Below, piece after piece: positions 15,258 through 24,294 of a stretch of DNA of 64,000 nucleotides; the stretch's first letter is position 1; each line of letters begins with the position of its first letter. A model generated the notes under the pieces. The model was given only the letters and a program-made list of their open reading frames with translations, was not told the origin of the DNA and did not search any database. The stretch comes from Eubacteriales bacterium. GTDB taxonomy: Bacteria; Bacillota; Clostridia; Lachnospirales; Lachnospiraceae. The stretch lies in assembly GCA_030524745.1 (NCBI GenBank), contig JAUNGC010000014.1, positions 1 to 64,000 of the forward strand. Direction: 5' to 3'. The position numbers and the translations under genes are program-made.

Positions 15258-15572
15258 ATGAATCAACATATGAGCATGCCAAAAATCGAATGCGCAAATA
15301 TTGATAAATGCTGCGCAGCTTCCGCACTGCTTCAGTCAATTGCTCTGGAAGAAACCGCTTTGTCGCACATTTTGAACGCCGAAGGCGAAAAACTCCAAAA
15401 GGCAATTTCTTTTCATGACTGCAAACAGAAAGATTTGCTGGACATCAACAATTCCGTTAAGGATATGATTGATAAGATCACCTGTCTGGAACTCGTATTA
15501 AAAGCCAAGTTAGATCTCATTAAACCGATCCTCGACGAATGTCATTCTGAACACTGTGATTTTGAATGCTGA
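15258..15572 (+). CDS. Possible spore-surface protein
   Basis: A 104-aa protein with Cys at both ends (IDKCCAAS and ECHSEHCDFEC). The central SIALEETALSHILNAEGEKL followed by an INNSVKDMIDKITCLELVLK segment resembles the C-terminal helical domain of clostridial exosporium/collagen-like spore proteins. In those, the same SIAxEExALxHILNAEGEK pattern occurs; this copy lacks any collagen repeat. I recall this similarity rather than having searched it, so the spore role is tentative. The start codon is uncertain (ATG at 15258 or 15270), as AGAGGG sits very close to the first. Confidence 0.55.
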   Translation: MNQHMSMPKIECANIDKCCAASALLQSIALEETALSHILNAEGEKLQKAISFHDCKQKDLLDINNSVKDMIDKITCLELVLKAKLDLIKPILDECHSEHCDFEC

Positions 15573-15674
15573 ACAGCCAGAAAGGGCTGCCGTTTTACAC
15601 GGCAACCCTTTCCGTCATTTCCGCCTTCATTAACGTTCGCACTCACGTCTTTACTGCTCTTATTTCATCCTTCC

Positions 15675-16469
15675 TCATATGCTCTGCACATACCGGATCG
15701 TCTCTTCAAAAGAAAGATTCCCGCCATACAAATCCAGTGCGCTGCCGATCGTAATATGAATTCTGTCGTTCCCCGCTTTTCTGATTTTATCAATATCCTC
15801 AAAAGAACGGATACCGCCTGCATAAGTAATCGGAATCTGATTCCATCTTCCCAATAGATTGATCAGTTCCTCTTCAATACCGCTGCGTTTTCCTTCCACA
15901 TCCACACCGTGAATTAGAAATTCATCGCAAAAAGATGCCAGCATCGTCAGAATATCCGCCGAAAGCGCAACCTGCGTATATTTCTGCCATCGATCCGTCA
16001 CAATATAATATCTGCCGTCCTTTTTGCGGCAACTCAAATCCAGTACAAGTTTCTGCCTTCCGACGGTCTCCATCAGCCGGTACAGATTTTCAAAAGAAAT
16101 CGTGCCGTTTTGGAAGACATAAGAGGTTACAATCACATGGGAAGCCCCCGCATTCAGATACTCCTCCGCATTCTCAGCCGTAATCCCGCCTCCGACCTGC
16201 AGTCCGCCCGGATACGCATGCAAAGCCGCCAGCGCCTGCTGTTTTGTCGCTTCATAATAAGGGCTGTCCTTTTGATTCAGCAGGATAACGTGTCCGTTTT
16301 TCAAATTTTTTTCTGCAAAACATTCCGCATAATGCGCCGCGCTTTTTTGCGAAACATAGTTTTCTCTGGCCACGTCTCCCTGGTCCTGCACGCTGCCGCC
16401 AACAAGCTGTTTCACCTTTCCGTTATGAATATCAATACAGGGTCGCAAATCCATTTTGGCTTGTTTCAT
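15675..16469 (-). CDS. hisA: HisA, eukaryotic (HIS6-like) type
   Basis: Phosphoribosylformimino-5-aminoimidazole carboxamide ribotide isomerase of histidine biosynthesis, 264 aa, a (beta-alpha)8 barrel. Phosphate-binding glycine loops are seen as LQVGGGITAENAEEYL and ITYAGGIRSFEDIDKI, and the N-terminal LRPCIDIHNGKVKQLVGGSV carries the catalytic Asp. The sequence follows the yeast HIS6-like subfamily (SYVFQNGTISFENL, LIHGVDVEGKRSGIEEELI) rather than the usual bacterial HisA. It stands alone, with no other his genes nearby. The start is 16469 or 16454, since no clear ribosome site separates them. Confidence 0.85.
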   Translation of the reverse strand: MKQAKMDLRPCIDIHNGKVKQLVGGSVQDQGDVARENYVSQKSAAHYAECFAEKNLKNGHVILLNQKDSPYYEATKQQALAALHAYPGGLQVGGGITAENAEEYLNAGASHVIVTSYVFQNGTISFENLYRLMETVGRQKLVLDLSCRKKDGRYYIVTDRWQKYTQVALSADILTMLASFCDEFLIHGVDVEGKRSGIEEELINLLGRWNQIPITYAGGIRSFEDIDKIRKAGNDRIHITIGSALDLYGGNLSFEETIRYVQSI

Positions 16470-16653
16470 CCAATCAGACTGAAAAGTGATTGGATTTTCT
16501 CCTTTCTCCTCTTCTGCACTCCGTCAAAAATTAACTTTCCTTTTAAAACCATTTTACTAAAAAGATGTATTTTATGCAATCAAAACCCACATACTATGGC
16601 AGGAACATCAAAAGTTCTGTTTGATTCATTTTATCAAAAAAGGAGTGAAAAAC

Positions 16654-17151
16654 ATGAAAAAGCCCGGAAAACTATTTCCCCTGTTCCTCCTCTGCTGTAT
16701 GCTGATTTTCGCAACCGGCTGCGGGACGAACAAAAATAACCAGAATCAGGACGATATGGCGAACAATGCCTCACAGGATCGAACTGAGAATAATCAGGTT
16801 GGCGAAAATAATGCCCAGACAGGCACAGAAGCCTTTGACGCAAACGGCACAAACGACAGCCTGAACAACTCTGCCACAACAAACGGCAATCAGAACAACA
16901 CAGGAACCATGGATAACAACGACAATATTACAAACGACACCGGCAATATGCTCGATGATGCCGGCAATGCGGCAGGCAACATCATAGACGATGCCGGCAA
17001 TGCCGTGGGCGATGTCGTAGATGATATCGGAGACGGTATTAAGGATATGACGGATACCACCGGTAATAATCAAAACAATAATGCAGGCTCTGTCAACAGC
17101 AATACTGCTAATACCGGAGCATCTGACGGTCAGACTACAAACGGAAGGTAA
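16654..17151 (+). CDS. Asn-rich lipoprotein
   Basis: A 165-aa secreted lipoprotein. Signal peptide MKKPGKLFPLFLLCCMLIFA with lipobox ATGC gives a Cys at residue 22. The mature part is low-complexity, dominated by Asn, Asp, Gly and Thr, with a repeated DDAGNAxG unit (MLDDAGNAAGNIIDDAGNAV) followed by GDVVDDIGDGIKDM and an Asn/Gln-rich tail. GGAGTG eight bases before the ATG selects this start. No catalytic domain is evident; it may be a wall- or membrane-anchored disordered protein. Confidence 0.75.
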   Translation: MKKPGKLFPLFLLCCMLIFATGCGTNKNNQNQDDMANNASQDRTENNQVGENNAQTGTEAFDANGTNDSLNNSATTNGNQNNTGTMDNNDNITNDTGNMLDDAGNAAGNIIDDAGNAVGDVVDDIGDGIKDMTDTTGNNQNNNAGSVNSNTANTGASDGQTTNGR

Positions 17152-17267
17152 CCAATCCGGATATCTTTATGTCATGCGCCGCCAAGCGCACCACCTATTA
17201 CAGGAAACGGAAGTATACCAAATAGTATGCTTCCGTTTTCCGTTAATACCTCTGTTTTTATTTTTCT

Positions 17268-18170
17268 TTATATGCAGACCTCTGTTTTTACCAATAATTC
17301 CTGCACCTTTTTCTTTTCCTCATCCTTCAGCTTTTCCAGCGGAAATGTAATGGCGTCGGTCCCCAGTTTAAAAGCCAGCAGCATATACTTCATAGCAGAC
17401 ATCCAGCATCCGTTCACCTGCAGTATTTTACGAACTTCCACAATCCTTTTCTGCAGCGCATAGCTTTCCGCGATCTTACCGGCAGCACAATATTCATATA
17501 ACCGGACAAACAGTTCCGGCACAAAATTAGCCAGTCCCGGTATGCATCCCTGGGCCCCGAAAAGCATAGAGGCAGCACACAGTTCTTCCGCACCGTTTAA
17601 CAATGAAATATCATACTCTTCCACCGCAATCAATTCTCTCTGCAACTGCTGATAATCCGCACAACTGTCCTTATAGGCGACAACCCTGCCCCATCCCGCC
17701 ATTTTGGCAATGGTTTCCGGCAGTATGTTTACCTGTGTGGTTTCCGGAATATTATAAATAATGATATCAATATCAGTCCGTTCGCAGATTCTGTCAAAGT
17801 GGCGAAGAATTTCATCCTGCCCGAAATTCAGCAAATAAAACGGCGCCGTACAAACCGCATATTTTCCACCCGCATGCTCTATTTCTTTTATTTTCTCGAT
17901 CGCCCTTGCCGTGGAGGAATCGATTGCTCCGCAATAGACCGGAACGCGTTGATCCGCATATTCCAATGTCGCTATTGTATTCTGATACCAGACCTCATCG
18001 GTCACACGCATGGCTTCGCCTGATGTACCGTTGCAAAACAACCCATTGACCCCTTTCGAGATACAATAGTCTATCAGTCTTTTTACTGCCGTCCGGTCAA
18101 GGCTTTCATCCTCTTTTAACGGCGTCACTGTAGGAGGAATGATACCTCTTATCTTCTTTTTGTTTTCCAT
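17268..18170 (-). CDS. DHDPS/N-acetylneuraminate lyase-family aldolase
   Basis: A class I pyruvate-type aldolase, 300 aa, (beta-alpha)8 barrel. The NGTSGEA loop is present as LFCNGTSGEAMRV, the catalytic Tyr in IIYNIPETTQVNI and the Schiff-base Lys in VVAYKDSCADY. It makes or breaks 2-keto-3-deoxy acids, with pyruvate as product or substrate. It is distinct from the lysine-pathway DapA at 28691. It is the last gene of the sugar ABC operon, so it probably cleaves a catabolic intermediate rather than making lysine. GGAGA precedes the ATG; an upstream extension of the frame lies inside the permease gene and is rejected. Confidence 0.85.
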   Translation of the reverse strand: MENKKKIRGIIPPTVTPLKEDESLDRTAVKRLIDYCISKGVNGLFCNGTSGEAMRVTDEVWYQNTIATLEYADQRVPVYCGAIDSSTARAIEKIKEIEHAGGKYAVCTAPFYLLNFGQDEILRHFDRICERTDIDIIIYNIPETTQVNILPETIAKMAGWGRVVAYKDSCADYQQLQRELIAVEEYDISLLNGAEELCAASMLFGAQGCIPGLANFVPELFVRLYEYCAAGKIAESYALQKRIVEVRKILQVNGCWMSAMKYMLLAFKLGTDAITFPLEKLKDEEKKKVQELLVKTEVCI

Positions 18171-18193
18171 AAAAGCCCGTCTCCTTATTCTGT

Positions 18194-19042
18194 TCAGCCC
18201 TTTATCGCGCCGGCTGTAATTCCCGATGTAAAATATCTCTGAAAAAAAATGAATATAATCAGCAGCGGAATTGCCGCTACGGATGCGCCGGCAAACTTCA
18301 GGCCATAATCCACAATGTCCGGATTGTCCATCAGTCTTGCAATTCCTACCGGCAGTGTATACGTGTAGGAATCGGTTGCCATGGTGTACTGCCAAAGATA
18401 AGCGTTCCACATCCGGATAAAGGCCAAAATCCCCAGCGCTCCAATTCCCGGCTTAGAAAGAGGAACGCCAAACAGAAAAAAGAATCTGATACTTCCGCAC
18501 CCGTCCATCTGAGCCGCTTCTCCCAATTCATTGGGGATTCCGTCATAAAACTGCTTCAGCAAAAAGACGCCGAAGGGCATGGCCAGATCCGGAAAAATCA
18601 ACGCCTTAAACGTTCCCCTCCAGCCAAAAGAGATCATCTCCTGATAAAGAGGAAGTAAATATACCTCTTTCGGCAGCACCAACGCCGCAATCACGAACGC
18701 AAAAATCATTTTTTTCCCCGTAAATTCCAATTTGGAAAGTCCGTATCCGGCAGCCGAAGAAACCATGATAATCCCCGCCGTCCCCAAAAGCGCCGTGGCA
18801 AAGCTGTTATAGATCCATCTCCAGGCCGGATTGTCTGAAAAAATACTTCTGTAATGCTCCAATGTGACCCTTACCGGAATCCAGTCCGGCGGAATTTTCA
18901 TCACATCCGCCGGCAGCTTAATGGAACCTGTCAAAAGCCAGTAAATCGGGAAAACGGAAAGCAGGCAAAACAGAACAATAATAACGTTCAAAACAAAATC
19001 ACCTTTGGATTTTCGCATCCATCTCCAGATTCCTTTATACAT
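18194..19042 (-). CDS. Sugar ABC transporter permease (MalG-like)
   Basis: A 282-aa inner membrane permease of the CUT1 carbohydrate importer class. Six membrane helices are visible, starting GDFVLNVIIVLFCLLSVFPI, and the EAA loop reads ELGEAAQMDGCGSIRFFF, which contacts the ATPase. It pairs with the permease gene 9 nt upstream. No ATP-binding subunit is encoded here; CUT1 systems of Firmicutes often share a common MsmK-type ATPase. Confidence 0.92.
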   Translation of the reverse strand: MYKGIWRWMRKSKGDFVLNVIIVLFCLLSVFPIYWLLTGSIKLPADVMKIPPDWIPVRVTLEHYRSIFSDNPAWRWIYNSFATALLGTAGIIMVSSAAGYGLSKLEFTGKKMIFAFVIAALVLPKEVYLLPLYQEMISFGWRGTFKALIFPDLAMPFGVFLLKQFYDGIPNELGEAAQMDGCGSIRFFFLFGVPLSKPGIGALGILAFIRMWNAYLWQYTMATDSYTYTLPVGIARLMDNPDIVDYGLKFAGASVAAIPLLIIFIFFQRYFTSGITAGAIKG

Positions 19043-19051
19043 ATACCCTCC

Positions 19052-19933
19052 TTATATGTCCTGCTTTTTAATAGCCTTAAACTGAGCAAATACAAGCAGT
19101 ATCGAAAACAGGAATAAGATAATCCCCAGTGCACTGGCTGGCCCGAAATTACCGTTTTTAAATCCTTCCTCATAAAGCAGGTACATCATGGTTGTCGTCT
19201 TATGATTCGGTCCCCCGTTCGTCAATAACTGCGTCGCCACAAATACCCGGATCACCGCTGCCGTCTGCGTGACAAAATTCAGGAGCGTCACGCCGCTGGA
19301 GAACGGAATCAAAATATAACGGAACAGATCCCAGCGGTTCCCGCCGTCTATCTTCATCGCTTCTATCAGATCCCTTGGAATTCCGATCATTGTCGCCAGA
19401 TACAGGATAACGCACTGGCCAATATTCACAGTGAACAAAAATACAATAATAAGGATCAGCGCTGTCTTTGCCTCACCCAGCAAATTGACCGGCTGCTGTC
19501 CGGCCAGATTATAAAAATAGCGCAGCAATCCCGTCTGAGAATCCAACATAAAGCGCCAGATCAGGGCCATCACCACTAAAGAGGCAATTACCGGCAGATA
19601 TAAGGTGATTCTGACAAAGGATACATAAACCGGATGTTTATCAAATACGCTTCCGGCTATCAATATGCCGGCCACGCATAAAAGCGGTACTACTATAAAG
19701 GTCATCAGCAGCGTATTTCCAATTGCTCTCCTGTACAAGGGACTGGATAAAATATTCAGGTAATTCCTGAACCCGACAAACGAAATTTCACCAAACCGGA
19801 AATCAAAAAAACTGTTATAAATCCCTTTGCACATCGGATAAATGATGAACACCGCGGTCAGAATCAAAAACGGCCCGCAAAAAAGATATCCTGTCAAATT
19901 CTGCTTCATCTTTTTCTGTTTTTTCTTCTGCAA
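19052..19933 (-). CDS. Sugar ABC transporter permease (MalF-like)
   Basis: A 293-aa CUT1 permease. A basic N-terminus (MQKKKQKKMKQN) is followed by six membrane helices; the EAA loop is DLIEAMKIDGGNRWDLFRYI. It forms the transmembrane channel with the MalG-like partner. It is separated from the binding-protein gene by 94 nt holding a strong stem-loop. Confidence 0.92.
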   Translation of the reverse strand: MQKKKQKKMKQNLTGYLFCGPFLILTAVFIIYPMCKGIYNSFFDFRFGEISFVGFRNYLNILSSPLYRRAIGNTLLMTFIVVPLLCVAGILIAGSVFDKHPVYVSFVRITLYLPVIASLVVMALIWRFMLDSQTGLLRYFYNLAGQQPVNLLGEAKTALILIIVFLFTVNIGQCVILYLATMIGIPRDLIEAMKIDGGNRWDLFRYILIPFSSGVTLLNFVTQTAAVIRVFVATQLLTNGGPNHKTTTMMYLLYEEGFKNGNFGPASALGIILFLFSILLVFAQFKAIKKQDI

Positions 19934-19960
19934 TAGGACATCCTCCTTTTCTGCTACAAA

Positions 19961-20012
19961 GCCGTTTTGACGTTACGTTTCGTCCTCTCCTGCACTGCAA
20001 CGTCAAAACGGC
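19961..20012 (-). promoter_or_regulatory. Intercistronic stem-loop after the binding-protein gene
   Basis: A perfect 14-bp inverted repeat, GCCGTTTTGACGTT (19961-19974) and AACGTCAAAACGGC (19999-20012), with a 24-nt loop and no U-run. It lies between the binding-protein gene and the permeases. By analogy with other binding-protein operons, it likely protects the upstream mRNA or partly terminates, raising binding protein over permease. Confidence 0.7.
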
Positions 20013-20027
20013 TCTATGAATTGATTG

Positions 20028-21443
20028 TCAGTTCAGAACAAGAGAACGATCCGTATATTCCTTAATGATCTCATTTGCCTGTGTTTCATACTGTTCCAAA
20101 GCGCTCTGTTCATCCTGCTCTCCGGTGATGCAACTCTGGATTGCCGGATAGAATACGGCGCGAGTGCTCACGAAGCCGGGAACTGCTCCCGTGAAATCAC
20201 GGATATATTTTTCTGCATCCATATAGGACTGATAGATAGGATTTTCAGCCAACTGCGCTGTTGCCACTCTGGAAGATGCCGGAATCCCGGAAGAAAGTCC
20301 CAGCAGCACCTCGTCTTCCTGTGCGGAAAGCCATCCCAAAAATGCTTTGGCCGCCCGCTGCTGCGCTTCATCCACATTCATCATCACAAAACCATATACG
20401 TATTCATGCATCGCCGCGCTATCCGTCCCGTCCGTCTCTTCTCTGGGCACTGCCGCCACCCGGATATCAAACCGCTCTGCATCGCCTTTTTCAAAGGCAG
20501 CCAGATGGTTGTTATAAGTAGCAAACTGCCCTGCCGAAATGGCCACATTCTGTTTCTGAAAATCCGCGTTGCAGTCTACAAACACTCTGGTTGCGACATC
20601 GGAATTGGTATAGCCCTTATCAAACCACTCTTTCAGCTTTTTCAGAGCCTTTATCGTATTCTCATCCTCGCCGGCCACGCATTTTCCATCCTTAAATACC
20701 TCTCCGCCGTTCATCCAAAGCAGATTAATCAGATAAGAGTCGTTTTGTTCGCTTCCCGCATACAACGCCATCGGGTATTTTTCGGAGTTTCCAAAATACT
20801 CCTTCAGAGCCGGCAGAATCTTTCCGTCCAGGTCAGCCAGCTTCCATACTGCAATTTCTTCGGGCGATTCCGTCACAAACTCCTCCAGGCCGGCCGCCTT
20901 AAAAATATCTGCGTTATAAAGCATTCCCTGCGGGGAAGAATATACGGGGATCATATAATAATCATCCCGAATCTTTACCTGATTCAAAAGGGAATCTGAT
21001 ATATCTCCCGCATAAAATTCGTTTACCACATCTGTCAACGGCAAAATGGTTCCCTGATGAATCTCGTCAGCCGAAGTAAAATAAGCCGTCAAAAATAAGG
21101 AAGGCAAAGAGTTTCCCTGTTTTGCCAGCGCCAGTTTTTCCGGTCGTTCTGAGCCCGGAAAGCTTTCAATGCTGATCTGATACTGCGGATTGTCCGCCAT
21201 AAACAAATCCACCGCCGCCTGTAATCCTTCCGCAAGCTGCGTCGAATCCGTCCAGATTACGGTTTCCACCGTCTCCCCCGCCGGTATCTCCGCTGTCTCC
21301 TCAGAATCCGCGGCCGTTCCTTCCTGGCTCACGCTTTCTGCAGGCCTGTTTTCTTCCTGCCCTGTTTCCCCCTTCGTACCGCCGCATGCGGTCAGCATCC
21401 CTGCCATGACCAATGCCATCATAAGCGCAATTTTCCTTCTCAT
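20028..21443 (-). CDS. Sugar ABC substrate-binding lipoprotein
   Basis: A 471-aa extracellular solute-binding protein (family 1). The signal peptide MRRKIALMMALVMAGMLTAC ends in lipobox LTAC, followed by a Gly/Glu-rich linker. The mature part has the usual binding-protein fold, including VIWTDSTQLAEGLQAAVDLF and QKQNVAISAGQFATYNNHLA. It binds the carbohydrate and delivers it to the two permeases downstream. The ATG at 21443 overlaps the regulator stop (ATGA) and has GGAGG upstream, so the longer frame beginning at 21470 is rejected. Confidence 0.9.
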   Translation of the reverse strand: MRRKIALMMALVMAGMLTACGGTKGETGQEENRPAESVSQEGTAADSEETAEIPAGETVETVIWTDSTQLAEGLQAAVDLFMADNPQYQISIESFPGSERPEKLALAKQGNSLPSLFLTAYFTSADEIHQGTILPLTDVVNEFYAGDISDSLLNQVKIRDDYYMIPVYSSPQGMLYNADIFKAAGLEEFVTESPEEIAVWKLADLDGKILPALKEYFGNSEKYPMALYAGSEQNDSYLINLLWMNGGEVFKDGKCVAGEDENTIKALKKLKEWFDKGYTNSDVATRVFVDCNADFQKQNVAISAGQFATYNNHLAAFEKGDAERFDIRVAAVPREETDGTDSAAMHEYVYGFVMMNVDEAQQRAAKAFLGWLSAQEDEVLLGLSSGIPASSRVATAQLAENPIYQSYMDAEKYIRDFTGAVPGFVSTRAVFYPAIQSCITGEQDEQSALEQYETQANEIIKEYTDRSLVLN

Positions 21444-22510
21444 TCTTTTTCCTCCTGTCTTCCCCGACAACTGTCTCTTTCCACAATCGCCGGCTGAAAT
21501 AAATAATACTGGAAATCCGAAATCTTTTCCTTATGAATTAATTTCCACAAAATCTCCGCTGCCATTTCTCCGATTTCCACATTTTTATAGGAAACCGAAG
21601 TTAATTTCGGGATCAACAGGCTGTCAAAATCATCGTTATCATATCCGATCATACCGATATCATCCGACACCTGTTTTCCCATGGATTCAATCACCTGATA
21701 CAGTTCTCTTGCCACCCTGTCGTTAAAGCAGAACACAGCGTCAATTTCCTGTCCCTCCTCCAACATGGCCTGCAGCTTCTCTGCCGGGGTCCTGCCCTTT
21801 TCCAAAGAAATGATATGCCGGTTAACCTCTATACCGTTTTCAATCAGCGCAGAAATATAGCCGTGACATCTGTCCATGGATGTTCTATACTTTTCCATGG
21901 CAATGTAAGCAATCTTCCGGTATCCCTTTTCAATCAGGAATTTTGTGGCAATATAGCCCCCATAAAAATCATTGGACGAAACCACAGGCACATCAATCCC
22001 TTCCACGGAACGGTTGCAGAACACATACGGTATATTGGCCTGCGTCAATCTGTTATACAGTTTCAGATTATCTTCCAGGCGATTGGATATCACAGGTACC
22101 ATAATAAAGCCATCCACCCCATTACTTATCAGTCTTTTTATGTAGTGTTCCTGTTTTTCGCCGTCATTATCAGAATTGCATAAAATCAGATTGATTCCGT
22201 ATTTCTGTGCCACATTTTCGACGCCCCGCACCAATCCCGGATAAATTGCGTCCATCACATTTGGCACAATTACAGCCCAATTGCTCTCTTTGGTAGAAAT
22301 GCCCGTAAACTGCTCTTTAACATATGTACCGCTGCCGTTGACAGAATATAAGTACCCCTCATCTTCCAATTCCCGAATCGCCTTATCCAAGGTAGCCCTG
22401 GTGGTGTCCAGCTTCCGACACAGAAGCGGTCTGGATTTCAGCTTTTCTCCAGCCTTCATAAAGGAAATTTCATCCATCAATGCATTCTTGATTTCCTTAT
22501 ATCGTAACAT
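21440..22510 (-). CDS. GntR/LacI-type transcriptional regulator
   Basis: A 356-aa repressor with an N-terminal GntR winged helix (residues ~1-70: ALMDEISFMKAGEKLKSRPL, recognition region CRKLDTTRATLDKAIRELED) fused to a LacI-type periplasmic-binding domain (NWAVIVPNVMDAIYPGLVRG, YDNDDFDSLLIPKLTSVSYK). This is the AraR architecture. It should control the whole locus in response to the sugar or its product. It starts the leftward operon and is translationally coupled to the binding-protein gene. A tandem direct repeat in the divergent region is a candidate operator. Confidence 0.88.
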   Translation of the reverse strand: MLRYKEIKNALMDEISFMKAGEKLKSRPLLCRKLDTTRATLDKAIRELEDEGYLYSVNGSGTYVKEQFTGISTKESNWAVIVPNVMDAIYPGLVRGVENVAQKYGINLILCNSDNDGEKQEHYIKRLISNGVDGFIMVPVISNRLEDNLKLYNRLTQANIPYVFCNRSVEGIDVPVVSSNDFYGGYIATKFLIEKGYRKIAYIAMEKYRTSMDRCHGYISALIENGIEVNRHIISLEKGRTPAEKLQAMLEEGQEIDAVFCFNDRVARELYQVIESMGKQVSDDIGMIGYDNDDFDSLLIPKLTSVSYKNVEIGEMAAEILWKLIHKEKISDFQYYLFQPAIVERDSCRGRQEEKE

Positions 22511-22646
22511 TAGCCCTTCCCTTTTCTCCTGAAATGATAACCAGCCGCCTTTTCTCCTATACTGCCGGCCCGCCTTTCTGCCGGTCTTATAGTTTCCATT
22601 ATCATTTCCCATTCTGCAGTTTTCAGGAGTGTCGGCTGGTATCTTC

Positions 22647-22674
22647 ATTATACCGGTTCTTAAAATCATGTCAA
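22647..22674 (-). promoter_or_regulatory. Promoter of regulator-transporter operon
   Basis: Minus-strand TTGACA (22669-22674), 16 bp, TATAAT (22647-22652), placing the start about 130 nt upstream of the regulator ATG. Confidence 0.75.
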
Positions 22675-22692
22675 TAAATTAAGAAATAAATG

Positions 22693-22721
22693 GTCAGCTT
22701 TTTATTATTTTTAGTCAGCTT
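22693..22721. promoter_or_regulatory. Candidate operator pair
   Basis: GTCAGCTT occurs twice in the same orientation at 22693-22700 and 22714-22721, 21 bp apart (two helical turns), each followed by an AT-rich TTATT-type stretch. A weaker GTCATTT lies further on. Located between the divergent promoters, immediately upstream of the regulator -35; likely bound by the GntR/LacI-type regulator. The rest of this 350-bp gap is AT-rich and includes TATAAT at about 22784-22789, the probable -10 of the rightward operon. Confidence 0.5.
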
Positions 22722-22864
22722 ATTTATTTTTTTACTTTTTATTTCTCGATCTATTCATTTATGGTCATTTCATATTGACTTTTTATAATCCCAATGCTAT
22801 TTTAAGTTTAAGGATATTACTCAGGTATTCCGTTCATCCACCCCATATCTGGAAAGGATACTTT

Positions 22865-24262
22865 ATGCAATATCATTTTGTGCCAAACCGCACAGATCAC
22901 TATGATTTTCTCGTCTGCGGAGGCGGTCCCTCAGGATTTGCCGCCGCTGTCAGTGCTGCCCGCAAGAATCTGAAAACAGCTATTATAGAAAGAAACGGCT
23001 GTCTGGGAGGCGTTGCCACCAGCGGCTGCATTCCTTATATGCTGGCAGGCAGAAAACTACATCCCCAAACCCAAAAACATGTCCGCGTCATCGGCGGTCT
23101 CTTTGATGAAGTCACCGATCGTCTGATTGCAGACGGAAAAGCCATTGAACCGGATACGATTGATCTGGATTTTAATCCCTTCGGCTGGTATCCCCGCATG
23201 GCCTCCGGCATCGTGGTTGATGATCTGGCATACAAAATACTTCTGGAAAACATGTGCAGCGAACTGGGAATCCGCATTTATTATAATACGGATCTGATCT
23301 ATGCCCATACAGAGGAGAACAGGGTCTCCACCGTCCTTGTACACAACAAGGACGGCATTATTGAAATACAGGCCGATCTTTATGCAGACTGTACAGGAGA
23401 CGGCGATTTGCTTGCCATGAGCGGCTGTTCTTTTCTAAAAGGCAGAGCATGTGACGGACTCACCACGCCCGCTTCCCTGGAAATGCAGTTGGAGCACGTG
23501 GACGGTGATGCGCTGGTCAGATGGCAGAACAAACATCAGTCGCCCAAGCTGGTAGAAATTATTGAAGATCTGAAAAAGAAAGGGATCTGGAATTTCCCTT
23601 ATGACATTTTTGTATGCATGCAAATGATGGAAAAAGATGTTTTTCTGATTAATACCATCCGGCAAACCCGGATAGACGGCACCAGCGAATTTTCCGTCAG
23701 TCAGGCGCTTCAACAAGGACGCGCCGAAAATCTGGCGCTTTTTCAGATTATCAAAACATACTTTCCCGGCTTTGAGAATTCCCGCATCCGAAAAATAAGC
23801 GATTGGATCGGCATTCGGGAATCCCGCCGGCTGGACGGGCAGTATACCATTACCCTGCATGACGCGCTTTCCGGAAAAAAATACCCGGACTGTATCGGAG
23901 CCACCACCTACAATTTCGATCTGCCGGATCCGCTGCGCCCCAGTTATGATCCTATGATGGGAGATGCCAAAACGCCCGACGCATCCCGCCCCCATGTGGT
24001 GATTCAGATTCCTTACCGCGCACTGCTGCCAAAGGAAATATGTAATCTGATTGCTGCTGGCCGGCTGCTTTCGGCCGAAAGAGAGGTTCTGGGCGCTATG
24101 CGGCTGATGGCCAACTGCTTTCAGACCGGACAGGCTGCCGGTACGGCCGCCGCCATGGCTCATCAAGACACCCGGAACAGCTTCCCGGCAGTAGATACTG
24201 CTGTTCTTCGGAATACATTGTTCCATGACGGCATCATTGATCCGGAAACGCTGCCCTTTTAA
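22865..24262 (+). CDS. FAD-dependent oxidoreductase
   Basis: A 465-aa flavoprotein of the FAD_oxidored family. The Rossmann motif is DFLVCGGGPSGFAAAVSAAR near residue 15, followed by the conserved IIERNGCLGGVATSG segment; a second FAD contact lies in LYADCTGDGDLLAMSG, and the C-terminal IAAGRLLSAEREVLGAMRLM closes the fold. Members oxidise alcohol or CH-CH groups of small metabolites, but the substrate is not known. GGAAAGG precedes the ATG at 22865; an earlier ATG is rejected. It is first in the rightward arm of the locus. Confidence 0.85.
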   Translation: MQYHFVPNRTDHYDFLVCGGGPSGFAAAVSAARKNLKTAIIERNGCLGGVATSGCIPYMLAGRKLHPQTQKHVRVIGGLFDEVTDRLIADGKAIEPDTIDLDFNPFGWYPRMASGIVVDDLAYKILLENMCSELGIRIYYNTDLIYAHTEENRVSTVLVHNKDGIIEIQADLYADCTGDGDLLAMSGCSFLKGRACDGLTTPASLEMQLEHVDGDALVRWQNKHQSPKLVEIIEDLKKKGIWNFPYDIFVCMQMMEKDVFLINTIRQTRIDGTSEFSVSQALQQGRAENLALFQIIKTYFPGFENSRIRKISDWIGIRESRRLDGQYTITLHDALSGKKYPDCIGATTYNFDLPDPLRPSYDPMMGDAKTPDASRPHVVIQIPYRALLPKEICNLIAAGRLLSAEREVLGAMRLMANCFQTGQAAGTAAAMAHQDTRNSFPAVDTAVLRNTLFHDGIIDPETLPF

Positions 24263-24294
24263 ACCATGCTTATATGTTTACAGGAGATTCGCTT

